From Bacteroidota bacterium (GTDB taxonomy: Bacteria > Bacteroidota > Bacteroidia > Chitinophagales > Chitinophagaceae): a stretch of DNA of 43,328 bases. Under the pieces are notes generated by a model that saw only the letters and a program-made list of their open reading frames with translations, was not told the origin of the DNA and made no database searches. Location: positions 1 through 43,328 of the forward strand of contig JAPLEJ010000046.1 of the NCBI GenBank assembly GCA_026391435.1, given 5' to 3'. How positions within the stretch are numbered: the stretch's first letter is position 1; the number at the start of each line of letters is the position of its first letter. The position numbers and the translations under genes were made by a program. This document shows positions 7,886 to 18,196 of the stretch, piece after piece.

Positions 7886-8509
7886 TTATCGGATGGCTTC
7901 AAAAGTATAACCCAAGGAGGTAAAATGATGAAGTACCATAGGCAATGCCACTTGCAATCTTTCCCATGCTTTCGCACTATCATGAAACACAACGATAGAT
8001 CCAGGCACTGCATTTTTAATAACATGCTGGGCGCATTGCTCCCCTTGTAATCGAATATCAAAGTCGGCACTTAACACATCCCACATAATCATTTGCTGAG
8101 GTAAACTTGAATCTTGACTCAAACTTTTTATTTGTGATGGTTTTATTCGACCATAAGGTGGTCTAAATAAATTAGACGAAATTAATTTACTTGCCGCTTT
8201 TATATTTTGTATGTAATCCTGCCGACACACTTTCCACCCATTTAAATGATCATAAGTATGGTTGCCCACCGTATGACCCTGAGATAAAATAGATTCATAT
8301 AAATTAGGGAAGGCAAGCACATTTTTTCCAATACAAAAAAAAGTCCCCTTAGCATTAAATTTATTTAATTGCTCCAAAACAAATGAAGTGGCTTGAGGGT
8401 GCGGCCCATCATCAAAACTGAGGTAAATCACCTTTTGCTTTGTTGGAATTCGCCATGTGCCAGATGGATAAATTGCCCTAAGCCAAAATGGGGTTTTTAT
8501 CAAATACAT
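7886..8509 (-). CDS. Polysaccharide deacetylase (NodB / CE4 domain)
   Basis: A 207-aa CE4 esterase removing acetyl groups from a polysaccharide, probably chitin-like or peptidoglycan-like. Motifs in order: YLSFDDGPHP (catalytic base and metal Asp), GHTVGNHTYDH (two metal His), LFRPPYG, WDVLSADFD and SIVVFHDS. The start is ATG 8509. A TTG at 8515 is in frame but lies inside the -7 box, so it cannot be the start of a transcript from that promoter. The short N-terminal segment FWLRAIYPSGTW is weakly hydrophobic and no clear signal peptide is visible. About 180 bases between this gene and tatD hold no recognisable gene. Confidence 0.92.
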   Translation of the reverse strand: MYLIKTPFWLRAIYPSGTWRIPTKQKVIYLSFDDGPHPQATSFVLEQLNKFNAKGTFFCIGKNVLAFPNLYESILSQGHTVGNHTYDHLNGWKVCRQDYIQNIKAASKLISSNLFRPPYGRIKPSQIKSLSQDSSLPQQMIMWDVLSADFDIRLQGEQCAQHVIKNAVPGSIVVFHDSAKAWERLQVALPMVLHHFTSLGYTFEAIR

Positions 8510-8512
8510 ACA

Positions 8513-8520
8513 CAAAGATA
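8513..8520 (-). promoter_or_regulatory. -7 box (TATCTTTG) for the deacetylase gene
   Basis: Exact TAnnTTTG on the minus strand, with only 3 bases between the box and the ATG at 8509. This predicts a leaderless mRNA. Confidence 0.6.
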
Positions 8521-8546
8521 AATAGTTCTTTTGCCCAATTGAATAT

Positions 8547-8554
8547 TATCTTTG
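8547..8554 (+). promoter_or_regulatory. -7 box (TATCTTTG) for gltX
   Basis: Exact TAnnTTTG ending 17 bases before the gltX ATG, divergent from the equivalent box of the deacetylase gene at 8513-8520. Confidence 0.6.
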
Positions 8555-8571
8555 TATAAATAAACGAAAGC

Positions 8572-10107
8572 ATGGATTCAAAGGTCAGAGTAAGGTTTGC
8601 GCCCTCTCCTACAGGCGGATTGCACATTGGTGGGGTCAGAACCGTTTTATTTAATTATCTATTTGCAAAACATCATGGGGGCGAATTTATTTTAAGGATC
8701 GAGGATACCGATCAGTCCCGTTTTGTAGCAGGTGCCGAACAATATATATTAGACACCTTAAATTGGTGCGGCATGGTGCCAGACGAAAGTCCAGTGCACC
8801 ATGGTGCTTATGGCCCTTATCGTCAAAGCGAGCGCAAACATTTATATAAGCAATATGCCGATCAACTGATCGAACAAGGACATGCTTATTATGCATTTGA
8901 TACCGCTGCTGATTTAGAAGCAAAGAGAAATCAGATTCCTAATTTTCAATACAGCCGAGCACATCGAATGGAAATGAAAAATTCCATTACTTTAAGTGAA
9001 AATGAAGTAAGTGATTTATTAAAAAGTAATACGCCCTATGTTATTCGTATTAAAATGCCGGAACAAGAAAATTTAACTTTTCACGACTTGATTCGTGGTG
9101 AAGTTTCATTTGACACGAGTACCGTAGATGATAAAGTTTTACTAAAGGCCGATGGAATGCCTACCTATCATTTAGCAGTTGTGGTAGATGATCATTTAAT
9201 GAAAATTACACATGCTTTTCGTGGCGAAGAATGGCTACCTAGCGCGCCCGTTCATATCTTATTATGGAAATATTTATTTGGATTAGATAAAATGCCTAAG
9301 TGGGCGCATTTACCTTTAATCTTAAAGCCAGAAGGTCATGGGAAATTAAGCAAACGAGATGGAGAAAGATTGGGCTTTCCTGTGTTTGCGATGGATTGGA
9401 TGGATCCCAACACCAAAGAGCAAACCATTGGTTTTAAAGAAAGAGGATTTTTACCGGAAGCACTTATTAATTTATTAGCCTTACTAGGTTGGAATGATGG
9501 AACAGATAAAGAAATTTTTTCGATAGAAGAGCTCATCTCGCAATTCTCATTAGAACGCGTCCATAAAGGAGGTGCTAAATTTGATTACGAAAAAGCTAAG
9601 TGGTTCAATCAGGAATGGATTAAAAAAACAGATGACGCCACACTTGCTACTTTAGTGAAACCTTTTTTCGATGACGCCCAAATTGAGGTACATGAACCCT
9701 CTTATTTAGTAAAAGTAATAGGACTCGTGAAAGACCGATGTCATTTACTCACTGATTTTATAACACAAAGTAGCTTCTTTTTTCAAGCACCAAGTCAAAT
9801 TGATACTGCCGCCCTACTTCCTAAATGGGACGACAAAAAACAAGCATTTTTTACGGCTTTGATATTGGAATATCAAACGATGCTGAGCAAGGGCGAGGCT
9901 ATTACGCAGGCTTCTGAATTAGAACTCCATTTTAAAAACTTGGCAGCGACCCACGAGATTAAACCAGGCGACCTCATGCTTCCTTTAAGAGTGATGCTGG
10001 TAGGCGGTAAATTTGGACCTGGTGTTTTTGATATTATACAATCCATCGAATTAGAAGATGCACAAAAAAGAATTGACCATAGTTTGAAATTACTTTCCAA
10101 TAAATAA
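8572..10107 (+). CDS. gltX: Glutamyl-tRNA synthetase
   Basis: A class I aminoacyl-tRNA synthetase charging tRNA-Glu. The 511 aa carry the HIGH-type motif in PSPTGGLHIGGVRT (about residues 10-23), LRIEDTDQSR, the tRNA-binding YHLAVVVDDHLMKITHAFRGEEW, and the KMSKS-type motif KLSKRDGER (about 260). GWNDGTDKE and an anticodon-binding C-terminal region follow. It heads a run of three same-strand genes with gaps of 23 and 27 bases. Whether it is the discriminating or the tRNA-Gln-misacylating type cannot be decided by eye. Confidence 0.96.
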   Translation: MDSKVRVRFAPSPTGGLHIGGVRTVLFNYLFAKHHGGEFILRIEDTDQSRFVAGAEQYILDTLNWCGMVPDESPVHHGAYGPYRQSERKHLYKQYADQLIEQGHAYYAFDTAADLEAKRNQIPNFQYSRAHRMEMKNSITLSENEVSDLLKSNTPYVIRIKMPEQENLTFHDLIRGEVSFDTSTVDDKVLLKADGMPTYHLAVVVDDHLMKITHAFRGEEWLPSAPVHILLWKYLFGLDKMPKWAHLPLILKPEGHGKLSKRDGERLGFPVFAMDWMDPNTKEQTIGFKERGFLPEALINLLALLGWNDGTDKEIFSIEELISQFSLERVHKGGAKFDYEKAKWFNQEWIKKTDDATLATLVKPFFDDAQIEVHEPSYLVKVIGLVKDRCHLLTDFITQSSFFFQAPSQIDTAALLPKWDDKKQAFFTALILEYQTMLSKGEAITQASELELHFKNLAATHEIKPGDLMLPLRVMLVGGKFGPGVFDIIQSIELEDAQKRIDHSLKLLSNK

Positions 10108-10130
10108 TGTAAATTGTTACAACACTTAAT

Positions 10131-10541
10131 ATGTCCATTTCAAAACCAATAAGAGTATTAGTCGCCAAAGTAGGATTAGACGGTCACGACCGAGGCGCCA
10201 AAATTATTGCCACCGCTTTGCGCGATGCTGGAATGGAAGTCATTTATACTGGACTTCGTCAAAGTCCAGAGATGGTCGTGCAGGCAGCCTTACAAGAAGA
10301 TGTGGATGCCATTGGCATTAGTATATTATCAGGAGCCCACATGACTGTTTTTCCCAAAGTATATAAGTTAATGCAGGAAAAAGGTTTACAAAATGTTTTA
10401 CTAACAGGAGGCGGAATCATTCCTGAACAAGATAATATCGTATTACGAGAAATGGGGGTAGGTACTTTATTTGCACCGGGTACCAACACCATTGATATCG
10501 CTCAATATATCCGCGATTGGGTCGAAGAGCGCAGAAAATAA
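10131..10541 (+). CDS. Stand-alone cobalamin-binding subunit of a methylmalonyl-CoA mutase-type enzyme
   Basis: A 136-aa protein equal to the C-terminal B12 domain of acyl-CoA mutases. The base-off cobalamin motif DxHxxG is DGHDRG (Asp17, His19, Gly22), where His19 would replace the lower axial ligand. [23 protein letters not shown] and FAPGTNT complete the Rossmann-like fold. There is no catalytic TIM-barrel partner in the window, so the mutase large subunit must be encoded elsewhere. The neighbour is an enoyl-CoA hydratase, so a role in short-chain acyl-CoA interconversion is likely. The substrate (methylmalonyl, isobutyryl or hydroxyisobutyryl-CoA) is undetermined. Confidence 0.9.
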   Translation: MSISKPIRVLVAKVGLDGHDRGAKIIATALRDAGMEVIYTGLRQSPEMVVQAALQEDVDAIGISILSGAHMTVFPKVYKLMQEKGLQNVLLTGGGIIPEQDNIVLREMGVGTLFAPGTNTIDIAQYIRDWVEERRK

Positions 10542-10568
10542 GGTGCAATAAAAATTAAATTTTTTATT

Positions 10569-11348
10569 ATGTCATTTCAAACTTTGTTTACCAAATTGGA
10601 AGACCACACTTTAATCATCACTATAAATCGTCCTGACAAATTAAATGCACTCAACCAACAAGTGATGATGGATTTATCTGCCGTCATGGATAGAGTGTAT
10701 AAATTTCCTGAAATTAAAAGTGTTGTAATTACTGGCGCAGGTTTAAAAAGCTTTGTCGCTGGGGCCGATATAAAAGAATTTGAATCCTTAACAAAAGCAG
10801 AAGCAACTGCACTTGCAAAAAAAGGACAGGAAGTTTTTTTTAAAATTGAAAATGCGCCCAAGCCAGTGATTGCTTGTGTGAATGGCTTTGCATTAGGAGG
10901 TGGTTGCGAATTAGCAATGGCCTGTCACTTTATCATTGCTTCAGAAAGTGCTGTGTTTGGTCAACCCGAAGTAAATTTAGGTATCATGGTAGGATATGGT
11001 GGTTCGCAAAGGCTGACACAAAGAGTAGGAAAAGGAAGGGCGATGGAGCTAGTCATTACAGGTAAAACCATCAATGCCACCCAGGCAATGAATTATGGAT
11101 TAGTGAATTATGTTGTACCTCAATCTGAACTACTAGATAAAGCTTTTTCTATTTTAAGAGTATGTCATGAAAAAGCCCCATTAGCCGTTTCTAATTCAAT
11201 TAAAGCGGTCAATGCAGCATGGAACGAAGCGGTGAATGGATTTGATGTGGAAGCCAACCTCTTTGGTGAATGTTTTGCAACTAGCGACTGTAAGGAAGGA
11301 ATTCAAGCATTTATAGACAAAAGAAAGCCCAGTTTCAAGGGACATTAA
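10569..11348 (+). CDS. Enoyl-CoA hydratase / crotonase family
   Basis: A 259-aa crotonase-fold protein that hydrates trans-2-enoyl-CoA. Oxyanion-hole segments are FVAGADIKEF and NGFALGGGCELAM. The two catalytic glutamates of true hydratases are present, in GGCELAM and FGQPEVNLGI. The C-terminal CKEGIQAFIDKRKPSF is typical. It follows the B12-binding subunit by 27 bases and probably shares its transcript, consistent with fatty-acid or branched-chain amino-acid breakdown feeding a mutase. The precise chain-length preference is unknown. Confidence 0.93.
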   Translation: MSFQTLFTKLEDHTLIITINRPDKLNALNQQVMMDLSAVMDRVYKFPEIKSVVITGAGLKSFVAGADIKEFESLTKAEATALAKKGQEVFFKIENAPKPVIACVNGFALGGGCELAMACHFIIASESAVFGQPEVNLGIMVGYGGSQRLTQRVGKGRAMELVITGKTINATQAMNYGLVNYVVPQSELLDKAFSILRVCHEKAPLAVSNSIKAVNAAWNEAVNGFDVEANLFGECFATSDCKEGIQAFIDKRKPSFKGH

Positions 11349-11406
11349 ATCTATTATTTATCCGAATTTAATACTGTCCACTGACGCTATTTTATGATAG
11401 CTGTAG

Positions 11407-11414
11407 TACCTTTG
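11407..11414 (+). promoter_or_regulatory. -7 box (TACCTTTG) for fumC
   Basis: Exact TAnnTTTG ending 20 bases before the fumC ATG. It overlaps a GTG at 11414 that is in frame with fumC, which argues against that GTG as start. Confidence 0.6.
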
Positions 11415-11434
11415 TGTTATCAAAATTTGCAATT

Positions 11435-12829
11435 ATGGAATACAGAATTGAAAAAGATACGATGGGTGAAGTAAATGTACCTGCAGCTGTTTATTGGGGT
11501 GCACAAACACAAAGAAGTATTGAAAATTTTAAAATCGCGCAGGATATAAACAGAATGCCAAAGGAAATTATTAAGGCATTCGCATACTTAAAAAAAGCAG
11601 CTGCCATTACTAATTTTGAAGCAGGTGTACTTTCAAAAGAAAAATCAGATTTAATTGGAGTGGTTTGTGATGAAATATTAGCTGGCAAATTAGATGACCA
11701 ATTTCCATTAGTGATTTGGCAAACTGGAAGCGGCACGCAAAGTAATATGAATGTGAATGAAGTCATCGCTTATCGCGGTCATGTGATTCAAGGTGGGAAA
11801 TTAACGGACAAAGAAAAGTATTTACACCCCAATGATGATGTAAATAAATCGCAGTCTTCTAACGACACCTTCCCTACCGCCATGCATATTGCAGCCTATC
11901 AAATATTATCCAATATTACTTTACCAGGTATCACCAAATTAAAAGATACGTTAGAAGCAAAGAGTGTCGCTTTTATGGATGTCGTAAAAATTGGACGCAC
12001 TCATTTCATGGACGCTACTCCATTAACACTTGGACAAGAAATAAGTGGTTATGCAAGTCAATTAAAGCATGGTATCAAAGCCATACATAATACATTATCT
12101 CATTTAAGCGAATTAGCCTTAGGTGGTACTGCAGTAGGTACGGGTATTAACACACCAAAAGGATATTCAGAAAATGTTGCAAAACATATTGCTACTTTAA
12201 CAGGGCTTTCTTTTATTACAGCCGAAAATAAATTTGAAGCATTGGCAGCGCATGATGCCATTGTAGAATCACATGGTGCATTAAAAACAGTAGCAGCCAG
12301 CTTGATGAAAATTGCGAATGATATTCGTATGTTATCCTCAGGTCCAAGAAGTGGCATTGGAGAATTGTTTATTCCCGATAATGAACCAGGATCTTCAATT
12401 ATGCCTGGCAAAGTAAATCCAACTCAAAGTGAAGCCTTAACCATGATTGCAGCACAAGTGATGGGTAATGATGTTGCGATTAATATTGGAGGTGCCATGG
12501 GGCATTTTGAATTAAATGTATTCAAGCCAGTTATGATTTATAACTTTTTACATAGCGCAAGATTAATAGGCGATGGTTGTGTCAGCTTTAATGACAAATG
12601 CGCTATGGGTATCGAGCCTATTGAGTCAAGCATTAAAAAACATGTCGACAATAGCTTAATGCTCGTTACTGCATTAAATACCAAAATTGGTTATTATAAG
12701 GCAGCCGAAATTGCACAAAAAGCACATAAAGAAGGGACCACTTTAAAAGAGATGGCAGTCAAATTAGGCTATGTTACCCCTGAAGAATTTGATGCATGGG
12801 TGATTCCAAAAGATATGGTAGGGCTGTAG
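11435..12829 (+). CDS. fumC: Class II fumarate hydratase
   Basis: Iron-free fumarase interconverting fumarate and malate in the TCA cycle. At 464 aa from ATG 11435 it has normal length. Seen: [64 protein letters not shown], and the superfamily signature [15 protein letters not shown] with its mobile catalytic loop. The ending ([14 protein letters not shown]) is typical of FumC. A start at GTG 11414 would place translation inside the promoter, so ATG is preferred. Convergent with the amidohydrolase gene through a long hairpin. Confidence 0.97.
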   Translation: MEYRIEKDTMGEVNVPAAVYWGAQTQRSIENFKIAQDINRMPKEIIKAFAYLKKAAAITNFEAGVLSKEKSDLIGVVCDEILAGKLDDQFPLVIWQTGSGTQSNMNVNEVIAYRGHVIQGGKLTDKEKYLHPNDDVNKSQSSNDTFPTAMHIAAYQILSNITLPGITKLKDTLEAKSVAFMDVVKIGRTHFMDATPLTLGQEISGYASQLKHGIKAIHNTLSHLSELALGGTAVGTGINTPKGYSENVAKHIATLTGLSFITAENKFEALAAHDAIVESHGALKTVAASLMKIANDIRMLSSGPRSGIGELFIPDNEPGSSIMPGKVNPTQSEALTMIAAQVMGNDVAINIGGAMGHFELNVFKPVMIYNFLHSARLIGDGCVSFNDKCAMGIEPIESSIKKHVDNSLMLVTALNTKIGYYKAAEIAQKAHKEGTTLKEMAVKLGYVTPEEFDAWVIPKDMVGL

Positions 12830-12850
12830 TTTGAAATTTTATTTTATTCT

Positions 12851-12935
12851 TTATTAAAGAGAATGAATAACTATTTCTCTCTCAATCGCTTTGCTCAAAT
12901 GTTCGTTCGAAATAGCATTCACTCTCTTTATAATA
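12851..12935. terminator. Long imperfect inverted repeat between fumC and the amidohydrolase gene
   Basis: The left arm 12851-12877 (core AAAGAGAATGAAT then CTATTTC) is complementary with few mismatches to the right arm 12909-12935 (GAAATAG then ATTCACTCTCTTT), with a loop of about 31 bases. It sits between two converging genes and probably ends transcription from both sides. A classical U-run is only weak. Confidence 0.55.
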
Positions 12936-12941
12936 TATTAT

Positions 12942-14567
12942 CTAATATACTCTTTCTCCATTTAAATACGTCTTCAACACTTTAATGTGTAAAATACTAT
13001 CCGTGGGTACTTTCATTAAATCCTTATCCAATAAAATAAAGTCGGCTTTCTTTCCTATTTCTAAACTACCCACTTGCTTTTCCATTCGATTGGCTTTCGC
13101 TGCCCAAATGGTCATTCCTCGAATGGTTTGCTCGCGCGTTAATGCATTCTCCATTTGAAAACCACCCGAAGGAAATCCTTTCGCATCTTGTCTTGCTACA
13201 GCAGCTAAAAACGTTTTAAATGGATTAATCTCTTCAACAGGAAAATCGGTACCTAAAGGAAGCCATCCATTTTGAGCCAACAATTGTTGAAAAGCATATC
13301 CTCCTTTTAATCTTTCAGCGCCTAATCTTTCTCCTGCCCAATACATATCACTCGAAGCATGCGTGGGTTGTACCGATGGAATAATGGCATTGTCACCAAA
13401 GTAATGAAAGTCATCTGCATTCAATATTTGCGCATGTTCAATTCTCCATCTTTTATCATTTTTCCCTTTTAAATATTTCGCATATACTTTTAAAATCATT
13501 CTGTTGGCACTATCTCCAATGGCATGGGTACACATTTGAAAATCGGTATTAATTAATTTTGAAGCTATGCTATCAAAATGAGCTGGGTTACTTAATAAAA
13601 ATCCCGACCATCCTACTTTATCTGCATAAGGTTGTAATAAACAAGCCCCTCTTGAACCTAGGGCACCATCCCCATATACTTTAATACCCTTGACCATCAT
13701 TTTATCGGTTACATAACCTCCACCAGTAAAATATTTTGAGAGATAAGTACTTGGTTGATCACTAAGCATCACATACAAGCGCATTTTTAAATCATTGGAC
13801 TTTTGTAATGCGTCTATTTTGTCAACATCATCAATACTTAAACCACAATCAGTTAGCGTTGTCAATCCAGTTGCAAAACAATTTTGTTCTGCCGCCATTA
13901 ACCATTCTTTATAATCTGCTTGGGTTGCAGCAGGCACCTGCCTTTCAACCACACCGACTGCGTTGTCTATTAACAAACCAGTTAACTTCCCGTTTTGCAT
14001 AGTAAATTGTCCGCCTTGTATGCTTTGACCTGCTTTAATTCCTGCAAGCTGCAACGCAAAATCATTGGCAATACTAGCATGCCCATCCACCCTTTCTAAA
14101 ATCACTGGACGATCAGGAAATAAAATATTGAGTTCTGCATTGGTAGGAAATGATTTCCCTGGAAAGCGATTTTGATCCCACCCTCTTCCCTTAATCCATC
14201 CTTTTTCTGGATGATTCACTGCAAAAGCTTTTACTTTCTCCAATGCTTGCTCCCATGAAGAAACAAACATTAAATCAACCGAAAATAAGGATTGCCCATA
14301 CCCTAAAAAATGAGCATGTGCATCAATAAAACCTGGATAAACATTAGCCCCATGGGCATTCACCATACTATCCGATTTGTATTCTTTTAAAATATCATCG
14401 TTGTTTCCAATGGCTACAATTTTACCATCTTGTATGGCCATTGCTTCTGCTGAACTAAAATCATTGTTCACCGTAAAAATTTGTGCATGGTGCACGATCA
14501 AATCCACTCGTTGGTTGATACATGCACTAAATAAAAAAACAATAGAGAACGCTAATAATAATCGCAT
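12942..14567 (-). CDS. Lipoprotein amidohydrolase (YtcJ-like, amidohydrolase family 3)
   Basis: A 541-aa metal-dependent hydrolase of the amidohydrolase_3/YtcJ group. The leader MRLLLAFSIVFLFSAC has a good lipobox with Cys16, so the enzyme is probably membrane-anchored outside the cytoplasm. Seen: the metal site YPGFIDAHAHFLG, RVDGHASIAND, KVYGDGALGSRGA, CTHAIGDSANRMIL, RIEHAQIL, GTDFPVEEINPF, and the C-terminal GSLEIGKKADFILLDKDL that closes the composite beta-sandwich. Substrates of this group are mostly unassigned. No linked pathway genes are present; the upstream gene on the same strand is the AraC-family regulator, 73 bases away. Confidence 0.9.
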   Translation of the reverse strand: MRLLLAFSIVFLFSACINQRVDLIVHHAQIFTVNNDFSSAEAMAIQDGKIVAIGNNDDILKEYKSDSMVNAHGANVYPGFIDAHAHFLGYGQSLFSVDLMFVSSWEQALEKVKAFAVNHPEKGWIKGRGWDQNRFPGKSFPTNAELNILFPDRPVILERVDGHASIANDFALQLAGIKAGQSIQGGQFTMQNGKLTGLLIDNAVGVVERQVPAATQADYKEWLMAAEQNCFATGLTTLTDCGLSIDDVDKIDALQKSNDLKMRLYVMLSDQPSTYLSKYFTGGGYVTDKMMVKGIKVYGDGALGSRGACLLQPYADKVGWSGFLLSNPAHFDSIASKLINTDFQMCTHAIGDSANRMILKVYAKYLKGKNDKRWRIEHAQILNADDFHYFGDNAIIPSVQPTHASSDMYWAGERLGAERLKGGYAFQQLLAQNGWLPLGTDFPVEEINPFKTFLAAVARQDAKGFPSGGFQMENALTREQTIRGMTIWAAKANRMEKQVGSLEIGKKADFILLDKDLMKVPTDSILHIKVLKTYLNGERVY

Positions 14568-14640
14568 ACAATTTATTTTAAGACGAATAAAACTAAGTAA
14601 AAAATGACAATACTACTCAAACACTAGAATAAAAATGAAA

Positions 14641-15564
14641 CTAGTTTAATAATTCACAAGGCTTTAGCCCTGTATGCTTTTTAAAAGCAGCCGAAAAATG
14701 CGAAATAGAGGAATACCCAAGCAATGCAGAAACATCGGTTACGCTTAAAGATTTTTGGTATAACAAATACTTCGCGTGCTCCATTCTTTGCTGTTGGTAA
14801 AAATCAAATATGGTGGTTCCAAATACTTCCTTGAACCCTTTTTTGAGGTAGCATTCATTCATCGCCACTTTTCTGCTCAACTCCTTAATCGTAATAGGAT
14901 CTCCAATATGTTGTAATAAAAATTCGCGTGCTTGATATATACTTTCTTTACCTCTTTCGTCGGCCAAAAACTTACATGAAAAAATAACTTCTTTCTCTTC
15001 CACCACACTTTCCAGACTGTACACCAACAACTCGTGTACCTTTGCATTCACAAAAATATTTTCTAAAGAACCACTGTAACTGTGGTTTAACAAGGCATCA
15101 AGGGTAGCACGCTTTTTTATGCTGAGTGTAAAAATTTTAGAAAAATCATCGGGGTGCTTAAAAGCCAACAACTCATCTTTTTTATTATTTAATTTTACAT
15201 GGTGCACAAACTGGTGTAAAAAAGTGGAAGTAAAATGAAATGAAAAAACATCCACAGTGCGCAATGGCCCTGCACAATCACTAGTAGGTATTTGATTACA
15301 AGTGCCGCATAATTTGTTATCGCAATACCTATTACCTGAAATACAAAATCTTAGCTCTAAATAATTCTCCTTTGGCTTTTTAGCATTGTAATGATAAATG
15401 AACATACCGGTATCCTCAGCCGCCCAGCTATCTTGCACCGCATACCTTCTGATATGGTATTGGGTAGATCCTGGAATACGTTGCTCTTTATTGTAAAGCA
15501 TAGCCATCCCGTCAAATCCATGTAAGGTATTTACCTGCTTTAATATTTCATGTGCTGTTGTCAT
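14641..15564 (-). CDS. AraC family transcriptional regulator with a cysteine cluster
   Basis: A 307-aa regulator with a C-terminal AraC/XylS DNA-binding domain (about residues 210-305). The first helix-turn-helix is TIKELSRKVAMNECYLKKGF; the second is SVTDVSALLGYSSISHFSAAFKKHTG. The N-terminal sensor domain has no clear ligand family. Five cysteines fall within 24 residues (74, 81, 86, 89, 97), in FCISGNRYC, NKLCGTC and SDC, which suggests metal binding or redox sensing (inference). It is divergent from gyrB, with 257 bases between start codons containing dyads. Likely targets are its own promoter or the adjacent amidohydrolase gene, but neither is proven. Confidence 0.88.
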   Translation of the reverse strand: MTTAHEILKQVNTLHGFDGMAMLYNKEQRIPGSTQYHIRRYAVQDSWAAEDTGMFIYHYNAKKPKENYLELRFCISGNRYCDNKLCGTCNQIPTSDCAGPLRTVDVFSFHFTSTFLHQFVHHVKLNNKKDELLAFKHPDDFSKIFTLSIKKRATLDALLNHSYSGSLENIFVNAKVHELLVYSLESVVEEKEVIFSCKFLADERGKESIYQAREFLLQHIGDPITIKELSRKVAMNECYLKKGFKEVFGTTIFDFYQQQRMEHAKYLLYQKSLSVTDVSALLGYSSISHFSAAFKKHTGLKPCELLN

Positions 15565-15570
15565 CTACTG

Positions 15571-15578
15571 CAAAATTA
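15571..15578 (-). promoter_or_regulatory. -7 box (TAATTTTG) for the AraC-family gene
   Basis: Exact TAnnTTTG on the minus strand, 6 bases from the ATG at 15564. A leader of no more than a couple of bases is expected. Confidence 0.55.
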
Positions 15579-15615
15579 ATGTATAAACATTAAACGGCCC
15601 TATTCAAGAAAAAAT

Positions 15616-15663
15616 TGCCCTTTTTGGCGCCATTTTAGGGCATTATTTAGGGGCCCATAATGC
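15616..15663. promoter_or_regulatory. Overlapping dyads between the araC-type gene and gyrB
   Basis: TGCCCT at 15616 pairs with AGGGCA ending at 15642 around a GGCGCC core (15626-15631). GCATTAT (15640-15646) pairs with ATAATGC (15657-15663). The two structures share bases 15640-15642. Short direct repeats of the form TTTAGG lie at about 15634, 15645 and 15682. The region lies upstream of both divergent -7 boxes, so operator sites are more likely than RNA hairpins. Otherwise nothing coding is seen in this gap. Confidence 0.4.
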
Positions 15664-15767
15664 TGGAAAAAATGAGTGCTTTTTTAGGCTAAAAAACTAT
15701 GCACAAAATGACTAAAATGGGGATAACTAAATTGCCTCCAAAAAAGGCTTTAAACCCTTAATTTTCT

Positions 15768-15775
15768 TAAGTTTG
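15768..15775 (+). promoter_or_regulatory. -7 box (TAAGTTTG) for gyrB
   Basis: Exact TAnnTTTG ending 46 bases before the gyrB ATG; gives a leader of roughly 40 bases. Confidence 0.5.
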
Positions 15776-15797
15776 TATGCATTCAAGATGCCCATAA

Positions 15798-17801
<2,004 letters not shown>

Positions 17802-17918
17802 ACCCTAGGATTTCTCGTCATTTTGGCGTTTTTACCAAAAAACTGCGTCTGAACTCAAATGAATAACAATAAATAACCTACTTTCAATTAGAAACTTTCA
17901 CTTTAAAATTTATACAAA

Positions 17919-18125
17919 ATGGACACTTCAAAAATGATTAAAGCGTATTGCTTAAAAACAAAAGAAAAAAATGTACCCATGCTAGACGCGGTCATCACTA
18001 GAACTGCTAAAGGCGGTTACATGGCTGGTGGCAATGATGGTAAAGGAAATAAAATGGCAGCCATCCTAAGCGAAACAAATGCGCTTAAGGCAATTGCTGA
18101 CGGTGTGGCTACAAAAGGATTCTAG
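17919..18125 (+). CDS. Small conserved-looking protein of unknown function (68 aa)
   Basis: A 68-aa soluble, basic protein with no signal peptide or membrane segment. It opens with MIKAYCLKTKEKNVPML, has a Gly/Lys-rich centre (AKGGYMAGGNDGKGNKMAA) and ends in ADGVATKGF. The N-terminal AYCLKTKEK is faintly like the first half of small zinc-ribbon proteins (DUF5679 type), but the CxxC pairs are missing, so I do not assign the family. Codon use matches its neighbours, and the gene is followed by a strong terminator, which supports it being real. It lies 117 bases after gyrB; no -7 box is obvious, so it may depend on gyrB transcription. Confidence 0.7.
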   Translation: MDTSKMIKAYCLKTKEKNVPMLDAVITRTAKGGYMAGGNDGKGNKMAAILSETNALKAIADGVATKGF

Positions 18126-18157
18126 TTTTTACTAGACCATTTTAAGCTCAACTTAAT

Positions 18158-18196
18158 AAAAAAGCTCCTCCCTTTATTTGGGTTGGAGCTTTTTTA
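18158..18196. terminator. Bidirectional Rho-independent terminator
   Basis: AAAAAAGCTCC (18158-18168) pairs with GGAGCTTTTTT (18185-18195), flanked by T-runs on both strands. It serves the 68-aa gene on the plus strand and mfd on the minus strand, and overlaps the mfd stop codon. Confidence 0.85.
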
